From positions 769,501 to 833,500 of the forward strand of contig JAUJYZ010000209.1 in NCBI GenBank assembly GCA_033675265.1: a stretch of 64,000 nucleotides of DNA, in the 5' to 3' direction. This document shows positions 13,401-24,773 of the stretch, piece after piece (the first letter of the stretch is position 1; every line of letters begins with the position of its first letter). The notes under the pieces are model-generated. The model was not told the DNA's origin. It did not search any database and saw nothing but the letters and a program-made list of their open reading frames with translations. This stretch comes from Actinostola sp. cb2023. Its lineage: Eukaryota > Cnidaria > Anthozoa > Actiniaria > Actinostolidae. A program made the translations under genes and the position numbers.

Positions 13401-16400
13401 AACAGTAGAGATATATAATAGTAGCATTGACATGGCTACTCATGAAACTGGTATTACAAATGGCTTCTTTATTATAAATAAACACATATATGTCAGTGAA
13501 AGTGCTCGGCAACTGACCTGCCCATATCTTGTATCGGTTATTGTTAAACTGGTAGCAGGTATTGTCAGGTCCTTCTTCCCATCCTCCATGGCACTTTGTC
13601 GAGGTGGCTATCGTAGAATGATTATTTCATGAAGGTATTATGGATGGTAAATAAACTATACATCGAACTACACATAGTACACATAGTATAATAATAATCA
13701 TCATCACACTACGTCATGCTATACTTGTTATCACATTACGTCATTTCGTAGCATCCACATCACATCACAGAGTGACATGATATGACATCACACTGCGTCA
13801 TGTCATATAACATTACTAGTACTTGTTATCACATTACGTCATTTAATAGAACAGTCCCTCTTTTCCCTCCAGACTCAAAATAATCCCGGATGTGCGAGGA
13901 CTGAGGATAGTATGGGGCGGGGAAGAGAGAGAGAGATAAATAATCCACATCACATCAAAATCCCAACACACTACATTAGATTTGAAACATTAGAAACATA
14001 TCGACAAATACACCACATCATAAAGTCGTCTTCGTGTGAGTGGGAAGTAGTTACGGTCCGGTTTGTGCCGTGCAGTGACCGTGCCGTGACCGTGCCGTGA
14101 CCGTGCGGTGACCGTGCCGTGTCCAAGCATTCTGAATGGTTGAGCAATTATTTTGCGCGCTGTGATTGGTTGAATAGATGTCTACGATTCCGTGCCGTGA
14201 CCGTAACTCTGTACCGTAGGTTTCCCACTCATACGAAAACGACTGTTTTACATTACACCACAACACTCACCTTGACCATCACAGCCGTAGACTTCTGTTC
14301 TCATGCAGATATTAGTGTTCCATTGTAGCGGGTAGAATCTGATAAACCTACAGTTGATGACGTCTGGTAACATCACATTAGCGATGACATCAGAACTGTT
14401 GCTACCGGTCAAAACCTATCGGTATTAAACATGATATCAGCTAGGGGTGCTTACCATTCACTCGGAAAAACCGGAAATTCCGGTTGGAAAAACAAATGGT
14501 ATGTGTCATTCCAATCGGAAAGTTTCGGAAAACTCGGTCTAGCGATTGAGGTAATCCACTTTTCCCGCTCTTTTCGTTTTTTTTTCGTAGACGCGTGTAC
14601 CATTAGACCGGGTTTTCCTGAATTTTCCGATCGGAATGACACATACCTTTTTTATTAAACCGGAATTTCCGGTTTTTCCGAGTAAATGGTAAGCACCCCA
14701 GAACTGTTGCTACCGGTCAAAACCTATCGATATTCAACATGACATCAGAACTGTTGCTACCGGTCAAAACCTATCGGTATTAAACATGACATCAGAACTG
14801 TTGCTACCGGTCAAAACCTATCGGTATTAAACATGACATCAGAACTGTTGCTACCGGTCAAAACCTATCGGTATTAAACATGATATCAGAACTGTTGCTA
14901 CCGGTCAAAACCTATCGGTATTAAACATATCAGAACTGTTGCTACCGGTCAAAACCTATCGGTATTAAACATGATATCAGAACTGTTGCTACCGGTCAAA
15001 ACCTATCGATATTAAACATGATATCAGAACTGTTGCTACCGGTCAAAACGTCCTCCCAGGCTCATTGTTATACCTGTATTTAATACACTTACTGTATATG
15101 ACTGGGTCGCATTTTCCCCATAGTTGATAAAGTTTTGGCCATTGATACCGTATCTTATGTAGAAATTTGTAACAAAGTCAGTTGATTTGGGTCTTCCCTG
15201 GAATGCGATATGAGTAATCTTTCTGACAAGACCGAGGTCAATTTGTAGATATTCACCCTGAAAAAAAATAGTACATTTTGTATTATTTGACTAAAGCTTG
15301 ATCTCTTTACCCGTTTGGAACTCGCTTTTTATATCTCCATTATTCCTTCCTTCCTTCCTTTCTCTTTCTTTTAAATCGCTCTACATATTTGTTTTGTCAA
15401 ATATAAGTTTGACTATTTGCTACCTTAGCATTTTGCTTTGCACACCACGCCCCAGATGAGGTAGTTGACGAGGGAAGGTTGAGTCTTGCCTGCGTGGGTG
15501 CTGATATACCACCTTTCATACTACTTGCTGTTATCTGAGAGTCAGTTATCTGAAGTGTTTGCATCCCTAGTGGTGAGTTACACTGGTCGTGACCTGAGAA
15601 TATTACAATAAGTATTAGCCGTTTACTCACTTTAAAGGAAGATTAAACTTGGTGCATTGTGCGCAATGGCAACATGATTGCAGCGCGTATCCACCCATAT
15701 TGCGATCCTACGTCTTCAACACTGCAATAGCCGATTTGGTCACTACAACGCATGCTCTCTGTGCCTCGCTGACACATAACGAGGGCTCATAGCTTTGGGG
15801 GGAGGGGTGGGACTACTGGATATTTCTGGATTCCGTATACTTGACGAGTTTTAGCGTAAAGAAAACGGGTAAAGCGCATGCTCCAAACTTTCACTCGAAG
15901 GATTGCTTGTTAGACGATTTCTCGACAATTACGAACATCATTTGGACTGTCATTTTTCTGTCTGAAACGGTACGTGTATTTCTCTGGTTTAACTATGCAT
16001 CTTTATCCCATACTTTCACTCGTAAGTTTATATTGTTCGTTTTATTATTGCCGAGTTTGTGAAAATTACAGTGCATTTTCATTCATTTGTTTAATATTAA
16101 ACATGTGTTGAATCGTTGTTCGCTGTCAGTGTTGAAACTTGGCGTGACCAGAATAAATGAAATTTTGGTGAAAAATAAATGCATTACAAATGTTCATCAA
16201 ATGTTTTAAAGGAAGCCCGAGTGAACTTTTACAGAGCGTCTTTTCCATACATAAACTGATATTAGAAATATTCCATAGCATTCAACTAACCTCTGTCCCT
16301 TTTACAAACATAGTTTCGTTTGTATGTGCAGTTTTGGGTTGCCCATGTACCATTATCAACACTAGGAACAAACAGAGTACAATCCTTGACGGCCGCCTGA

Positions 16401-19400
16401 GCACCATTTCCTGGTTCATTTGCTGCCCAGTTAGTAAAACCCAATGTAGATCTAGAAACAAATGTAGATAACCATGGTAAAACCCAATGTACACAACGTT
16501 GTGAGAAGTCGGTGAGTATCCCCGCCTGTCACGCGGGAGATCGGGGTTGGATTCCCCGCGGGGAGAGGAACAGTTCTCTTTTTTATCATGATTTTTAGCT
16601 AAGTATGATATTATCCGAGCCATGGTTATCAGCGTTGCGAGACTGTTTATATGTAGTTCCTCGGTAGTATAGTGGTGAGTATCCACGCCTGTCACGCGGG
16701 AGACCGAGGTTCGATTCCCCGCCGGGGAGAGGAACAGTTCTCTTTTTTTATCATGATTTTTAGCTACTATGAGTACGATATTATCTAGCCATGGTTATCA
16801 GCGTTGCGAGGCTGTTGATATGTAGTTCCTCGGTAGTATAGTGGTGAGTATCCCCGCCTGTCACGCAGGAGACCGGGGTTCGATTCCCCGCCGGGAAGAG
16901 GAACAGCTTCCTTTTTACCATGATTTTTAGCTAAGTATGATATTATCTAGCCATGGTTATCAGCGTTGCGAGACTGTTTATATGTAGTTCCTCGGTAGTA
17001 TAGTGGTGAGTATCCCCGCCTGTCACGCGGGAGACCGGGGTTCGATTCCCCGCCGGGGAGAGGAACAGTTCTCTTTTTTTATCATGATTTTTAGTTAAGT
17101 ATGATATTATCTAGCCATGGTTATCAGCGTTGCGAGGCTGTTGATATGTAGTTCCTCGGTAGTATAGTGGTGAGTATCCCCGCCTGTCACGCGGGAGACC
17201 GGGGTTCGATTCCCCGCCGGGGAGAGGAACAGTTCTCTTTTTTATCATGATTTTTAGCTAAGTACGATATTATCTAGCCATGGTTATCAGCGTTGCGAGG
17301 CTGGTGATATGTAGTTCCTCGGTAGTATAGTGGTGAGTATCCCCGCCTGTCACGCGGGAGACCGGGGTTCGATTCCCCGCCGGGGAGAGGAACAGCTTCC
17401 TTTTTACCATGATTTTTAGCTAAGTATGATATTATCCGAGCCATGGTTATCAGCGTTGCGAGACTGTTTATATGTAGTTTGGTGAGTATCCCCGCCTGTC
17501 ACGCGGGAGACCGGGGTTCGATTCCCAGCCGGGGAGAGGAACAGCTTCCTTTTTTAATTTTACCATGATTTTTAGCTAAGTATGATATTATCTAGCCATG
17601 GTTATCAGCGTTGTGAGACTGTTTATATGTAGTTCCTCGGTAGTATAGTGGTGAGTATCCCCGCCTGTCACGCGGGAGACCGGGGTTCGATTCCCCGCCG
17701 GGGAGAGGAACAGTTCTCTTTTTTTATCATGATTTTTAGTTAAGTATGATATTATCTAGCCATGGTTATCAGCGTTGCGAGGCTGTTGATATGTAGTTCC
17801 TCGGTAGTATAGTGGTGAGTATCCCCACCTGTCACGCGGGAGACCGGGGTTCGATTCCCCGCCGGTGGTGAGTATCCCCGCCTGTCACGCGGGAGACCGG
17901 GGTTCGATTCCCCGCCGGGGAGAGGAACAGTTCTCTTTTTTTTCATGATTTTTAGCTAAGTATGATATTATCTAGCCATGGTTATCAGCGTTGCGAGGCT
18001 GTTTATATGTAGTTCCTCGGTAGAATAGTGGTGAGTATGTACATTGTAAACGTCATCATGACGTAACGTTAGGTATAAGTAGAGAGGGCGCGGCAGAAGC
18101 GACAGACGTCACGCCTTCGAACCTTAGCGAACCTTCGAAGCTTAGCTTGCTTGCCTTGCTAGCTGGCTGGCTTGATGGCTGGAGACCACGAATCTTATTG
18201 AGTTCAATCATAGAAAATAAAATCGTGCAAGAGTTCGAAGGCGTCTCTAACTCACTCATCTCCGATGTCTCCGAGCCATGGTTATCAGCGTTGCGAGACT
18301 GTTTATATGTAGTTTGGTGAGTATCCCCGCCTGTCACGCGGGAGACCGGGGTTCGATTCCCCGCCGGGGAGAGGAACAGCTTCCTTTTTACCATGATTTT
18401 TAGCTAAGTATGATATTATCTAGCCATGGTTATCAGCGTTGTGAGACTGTTTATATGTAGTTCCTCGGTAGTATAGTGGTGAGTATCCCCGCCTGTCACG
18501 CGGGAGACCGGGGTTCGATTCCCCGCCGGGGAGAGGAACAGTTCTCTTTTTTTATCATGATTTTTAGTTAAGTATGATATTATCTAGCCATGGTTATCAG
18601 CGTTGCGAGGCTGTTGATATGTAGTTCCTCGGTAGAATAGTGGTGAGTATGTACATTGTAAACGTCATCATGACGTAACGTTAGGTATAAGTAGAGAGGG
18701 CGCGGCAGAAGCGACAGACGTCACGCCTTCGAACCTTAGCGAACCTTCGAAGCTTAGCTTGCTTGCCTTGCTAGCTGGCTGGCTGGCTTGCTGGCTGGCT
18801 TGATGGCTGGAGACCACGAATCTTATTGAGTTCAATCATAGAAAATAAAATCGTGCAAGAGTTCGAAGGCGTCTCTAACTCACTCATCTCCGATGTGATA
18901 TCCACAGAGTATCTCCGCCTGTCACGCGGGAGACCGGGGTTCGATTCCCCGCCGGGGAGAGGAACAGCTTCCTTTTTACCATGATTTTTAGCTAAGTATG
19001 ATATTATCTAGCCATGGTTATCAGCGTTGCGAGACCGTTGATATGTAGTTCCTCGGTAGTATAGTGGTGAGTATCCCCGCCTGTCACGCGGGAGACCGGG
19101 GTTCGATTCCCCGCCGGGGAGAGGAACAGTTCTCTTTTTTTATCATGATTTTTAGTTAAGTATGATATTATCTAGCCATGGTTATCAGCGTTGCGAGGCT
19201 GTTGATATGTAGTTCCTCGGTAGTATAGCATACTATTCTCGGCAGTCCCTTTCACGCTCGCTTAAGGTGGTTCCCGCATAATGAATGACCGGTTTGCCGT
19301 ATTTTTTAACTCGCTCGCTCCGCGTCAATATTGCTTGGATTTTATTCTGCTTAACACAAATACTAATTCAACTATTCTGCCTTTCGACGGTGTATTCAAA

Positions 19401-22400
19401 ATTATCATTGTAAGCCGCGTTTGTGAATGCCAGCTGATATTCAAACGACACTATTTTCACTAAAACTGCTGCCAAGCGTTTTTCCCTAGTACGATTTTTT
19501 TTAAACTTCGTGAATGGCCTTTTGAGGTACCTAGTAATGTTCTGAAGAGGTAAGAAGAAAATTGATCGAGCCGAAATCACCAATTCATATTTTTGTTGTC
19601 AAAATTTGGACCTTTCGGTTGTGACGTGACTTTGGCTCGATCAATTTTCTTCTTACCTCGTCAGAACATTACTAGGGACCTCAAATGGCAGTTCGCGAAG
19701 TTTAAAAAAAATCGTACGAGGGAAAAACGCTTGGCAGCAGTTTTAGTGAAAATTGTGTCGTTTGAATATCAGCTGGCATTCACAAACACGGCTTACAATG
19801 ATAATTTTGAATACACCGTCGAAAGGCAGAATAGTTGAATTAGTATTTGTGTTAAGCAGAATAAAATCCAAGCAATATTGACGCGGAGCGAGCGAGTTAA
19901 AAAATACGGCAAACCGGTCATTCATTATGCGGGAACCACCTTAATAAGAGATGGAGAAATGCAACCGCGCTTGAGTGAGTTGGAAGTGCAAAGGGATAGG
20001 GTCAGGGAGGGGAGAGGAAAGAGCACGGTAGCTTTTGGAGGCAAGCGCGAAAGAGAGTGTCAAGCCAGTAGCCAATAGCCGAAGGGTTCTTACGCGAACT
20101 GGGCAGTAATTAGATGCAGAGCTCTTATTTATACTCGCGCTGCAAGGGACTGGCGCGAATAGCATACTATTCTCGGCAGTCCCTTTCACGCTCGCTTAAT
20201 AAGAGATGGAGAAATGCGCCCGCGCCCAGACGCTTAGCGTTTGATGCGGTCTAATACCAAGTCACTCGAGACCTTTGCCAATACTCAAAAAGCCAAGTCC
20301 AAAACTTAACTAGGCAGGACCCTCCAGCCACCCAAAACTTAGGATGAGTGGCTTACGTGGAAGGCATAGTGAAACGCGCGAGACTGTTTTAGCTAGTGTA
20401 TGACACTATATATGGAGGCAGCTGCAGCCACAGAAAGGTGGGCGTGAATCAATAATCTACAGGCTGCCAGCCCTTGGGTGGTAAAAGGAGATGGAAATAT
20501 AAGGTAAAGCGTTTCTGCGCGGGAGTAACCCACCCAAGGGATGACAGCCTGAGCGTCAGTAATCCGACTAGGGCATTAGACACCCTTTCAGGCTACCATA
20601 GGAGATAGGGAAAACCCAAATAGCGCGGGAGAGGACACAAAACAAAAACTTCACAAAATGTTAGAGCAACGGAAATAAACCGAAAATAAAACGAACAGGG
20701 ACAGTATCACGTATCTGAGGCATAACACCATCACCGAATTAATAATTCTGGTAGCGCCCACAAAGGGCCAACAGTGAAAATACCGTAAGGCACGCACAAT
20801 CAATGATATGCGAAAACGGGAAGAACAAAGGGAGACAATCACAAAGGAAAGGAAACAAAGGGAGGTGTGGAGGGAGGGACAACAACAAAGAGAAACAATA
20901 CAACACCAAATTGGATGCAAATGCGAGAAGCAGCAAATCTGCAAATGTCGAAAACACAAATATACCCAAAACCGAACAACTCAGTCGAATTTGCACCGTC
21001 TTGACAATATATAGGGTGCAGAACGCTATAATAATAATAATAACGCTAAGGGAAATCATTGCTCAACATTAACCATGCAACTAGAATGCTTGGACATTAC
21101 GTCACGGTACGCAAAGGGAAATATCAAGCACAAGCCATACGACAATGTTCAACCTCATACCCCTAAGCATGCAAAACTTATATATAAACGAGGCAAAGGG
21201 GAGGGAAAGCATACATAAAGTAAAGATGACGTTGTATCATGTTGTATAGTACCGACTATAGAACACAAACGAACAACCGAGAAGGGAAACTGAGGGAAAT
21301 GCAACTCCACAAACCCGGTGTTTGCGAGGCCAGCACGGTAAACAAACACTCACTTGAGAGTTCAACACACGTGCAAACTTTTTGGGAGCCGAGGGAAATG
21401 CAACTCCACAAACCCGGTGTTTGCGAGGCGAAGCACGGTAAACAAAAACTCACTTTAGAGTTCAACATACGTGCAAACTTTTAGGGAGCCGAGGGAAATG
21501 CAACTCTACAAGCCCGGTGTTTGCGAGGCGAAGCACGGTAAACAAAAACTCACTGTAGAGTTCAACACACGTGCAAACTACTGGGGAGCCGAGGGAAATG
21601 CAACTCCACAAACCCGGTGTTTGCGAGGCGAAGCACGGTACACCAAAACTCACTGTAGAGTTCAACATACGTGCAAACTATTAGGGAGCCGAGGGAAATG
21701 CAACCCACAAACCCGGTGTTTGCGAGGCGAAGCACGGTAAACCAAACACTCACATTAGAGTTCAACACACGTGCAAACGTTTGGGGAGCCGAGGGAAATC
21801 GAACGAACTTGCAACCGACCTATAAAACGTTTATACCTGAAAGGACCATGGTCTGGATTCGCAGCAGGTACTTATATACTTGGTTGGGATGACTTCTCAA
21901 CGCCTGGGCTTGTTCAACAGCAGCTAGGACAGGAATTTGTTCATCGGCCATGACTGAGTAAGGATATAGGTAGCGTAGCGAAGGGTTCTTACGCGAACTG
22001 GGCAGTAATTAGATGCAGAGCTCTTATTTATACTCGCGCTGCAAGGGACTGGCGCGAATAGTGGTGAGTATCCCTGCCTGTCACGCGGGAGACCGGGGTT
22101 CGATTCCCCGCCGGGGAGAGGAACAGCTTCCTTTTTACCATGATTTTTAGCTAAGTATGATATTATCTAGCCATGGTTATCAGCGTTGCGAGACTGTTTA
22201 TATGTAGTTCCTCGGTAGTATAGTGGTGAGTATCCCCGCCTGTCACGCGGGAGACCGGGGTTCGATTCCCCGCCGGGGAGAGGAACAGTTCTCTTTTTTT
22301 CATGATTTTTAGCTAAGTATGATATTATCTAGCCATGGTTATCAGCGTTGCGAGACTGTTGATATGTAGTTCCTCGGTAGTATAGTGGTGAGTATCCCCG

Positions 22401-24723
22401 CCTGTCACGCGGGAGACCGGGGTTCGATTCCCCGCCGGGGAGAGGAACAGTTCTCTTTTTTTATCATGATTTTTAGCTAAGTACGATATTATCTAGCATG
22501 CATGGTTATCAGCGTTGCGAGGCTGTTGATATGTAGTTCCTCGGTAGTATAGTGGTGAGTATCCCCGCCTGTCACGCGGGAGACCGGGGTTCGATTCCCC
22601 GCCGGGGAGAGGAACAGCTTCCTTTTTACCATGATTTTTAGCTAAGTATGATATTATCTAGCCATGGTTATCAGCGTTGCGAGACTGTTTATGTGTAGTT
22701 CCTCGGTAGTATAGTGGTGAGTATCCCCGCCTGTCACGCGGGAGACCGGGGTTCGATTCCCCGCCGGGGAGAGGAACAGTTCTCTTTTTTTCATGATTTT
22801 TAGCTAAGTACGATATTATCTAGCATGCATGGTTATCAGCGTTGCGAGGCTGTTGATATGTAGTTCCTCGGTAGTATAGTGGTGAGTATCCCCGCCTGTC
22901 ACGCGGGAGACCGGGGTTCGATTCCCCGCCGGGGAGAGGAACAGCTTCCTTTTTACCATGATTTTTAGCTAAGTATGATATTATCTAGCCATGGTTATCA
23001 GCGTTGCGAGACTGTTTATATGTAGTTCCTCGGTAGTATAGTGGTGAGTATCCCCGCCTGTCACGCGGGAGACCGGGGTTCGATTCCCCGCCGGGGAGAG
23101 GAACAGTTCTCTTTTTTTATCATGATTTTTAGTTAAGTATGATATTATCTAGCCATGGTTATCAGCGTTGCGAGGCTGTTGATATGTAGTTCCTCGGTAG
23201 TATAGTGGTGAGTATCCCCGCCTGTCACGCGGGAGACCGGGGTTCGATTCCCGCCGGGGAGAGGAACAGTTCTCTTTTTTATCATGATTTTTAGCTAAGT
23301 ACGATATTATCTAGCTATGGTTATCAGCGTTGCGAGGCTGTTGATATGTAGTTCCTCGGTAGTATAGTGGTGAGTATCCCCGCCTGTCACGCGGGAGACC
23401 GGGGTTCGATTCCCCGCCGGGGAGAGGAACAGCTTCCTTTTTACCATGATTTTTAGCTAAGTATGATATTATCTAGCCATGGTTATCAGCGTTGCGAGAC
23501 TGTTTATATGTAGTTCCTCGGTAGTATAGTGGTGAGTATCCCCGCCTGTCACGCGGGAGACCGGTGTTCGATTCCCCGCCGGGGAGAGGAACAGTTCTCT
23601 TTTTTTTATGATTTTTAGCTAAGTACGATATTATCTAGCATGCATGGTTATCAGCGTTGCGAGGCAGTTGATATGTAGTTCCTCGGTAGTATAGTGGTGA
23701 GTATCCCCGCCTGTCACGCGGGAGACCGGGGTTCGATTCCCCGCCGGGGAGAGGAACAGTTCTCTTTTTTATCATAATTTTTAGCTAAGCACGATATTAT
23801 CTAGCCATGGTTATCAGGGTTGCGAGGCTGTATGTAGTTTAATCATGGTTATTTTTGTCATAACGTTCAGTGGAGTAAACTCTCTTTTTACAACGATGAC
23901 ACGATGATACACGAATCGTCTTATCTAGAATCTAGAATAATTGAAGGGCTCCCTGAAAGAACAACGTAAGTGATCTCTGATCAAAATCTAAATTCTCCTC
24001 AAGATTCTTTGAATATCAAAGGAGAATTTGGGTTTTGATCACAAGTCACTTACTCCGTTCTTGCATGCAGAAAGCCCTTCAATTGATGTAAGTTACCTGT
24101 CGCTCCAGACAAATAAACCTTCTTTCACGATATCATTTAGACCTATCCAGATATTCCAGGCCCTTAAATCTTGCAACTGTTGCAACAAGAATGTCTGATC
24201 ATCCTGATTTAGAATACTGACCAAGTCAGCGCCTTGGGTAGCTTTACACGCATCGCGAGCTTGACTCCATGTTAGGGCCTGGGCCGGGTGGGTGTTGAAC
24301 TCCAAGCACGAATCACCATAAGGTACCCAATTGGCGGGACAAAGATTTTGACCTGAAGAGTGATTACATATAGTAAGTTGTGTTATTTGGTGTTGATCAC
24401 ATGACCGTTCAGTTGTCTGTACTCAGAGCTGATCTATCACATGTAAGAGTGATAACGGTATTCAAACTAACCGTTTGGAATCTCGCAGATATAGGATCTT
24501 GTCTTGCCACAGTAGTTGTCATTCCAATAACCACCCCAGTAGCCATTTAGTATCTGAATACAATCTTCTTTCCCGCTGAAATCGTTTGGTTCTCCTGGAA
24601 ACCAGTTTGTGTAGTTGACTATGGTATTGTCTCCGTCCCATACGTAAGTCCCTTCGACCATTCTATCATTGAGGCCTATCCACATTGGCTGATAATATAG
24701 AACAGAAAATAATAATAATAATG

Positions 24724-24773
<50 letters not shown>

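Larger units (their letters stand above)
19214..22118 (+). pseudogene. tRNA-Asp interrupted by a 2.8-kb tandem element pair
   Basis: 5' part 19214-19228 ends ...TATAG; the 3' part resumes with ATAG-TGGTGAGTATCC at 22058 and ends at 22118 (one change, CCCTGCC). ATAG is present at the left edge, between the two elements and at the right edge. Confidence 0.85.
16500..23860 (+). repeat. tandem tRNA-Asp(GTC) gene array within a gene A intron
   Basis: At least 20 full or nearly full tRNA-Asp copies plus fragments, in units of about 162-167 bp. Consensus 72 nt: acceptor TCCTCGG/CCGGGGA, box A TAGTATAGTGG, anticodon loop CTGTCAC (GTC), box B GGTTCGATTCC, then a T-run terminator 12-16 bases downstream. 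Compared with the vertebrate tRNA-Asp as I recall it, the last acceptor pair is G-C rather than T-A, a compensated change. Two trailer types alternate (ACAGTTCTCTTTTT and ACAGCTTCCTTTTT). The array is on the strand opposite to gene A. Confidence 0.95.

Noticed and set aside
19281..19925. Identical 60- to 81-codon ORFs on both strands
   Set aside because: Mirror images produced by the foldback palindrome; the same explains 53080-53266.
20803..21072. Basic, Gln/Arg-rich ORFs inside the unclassified element
   Set aside because: Two overlapping frames, low complexity, no recognised transposase or DNA-binding motif.
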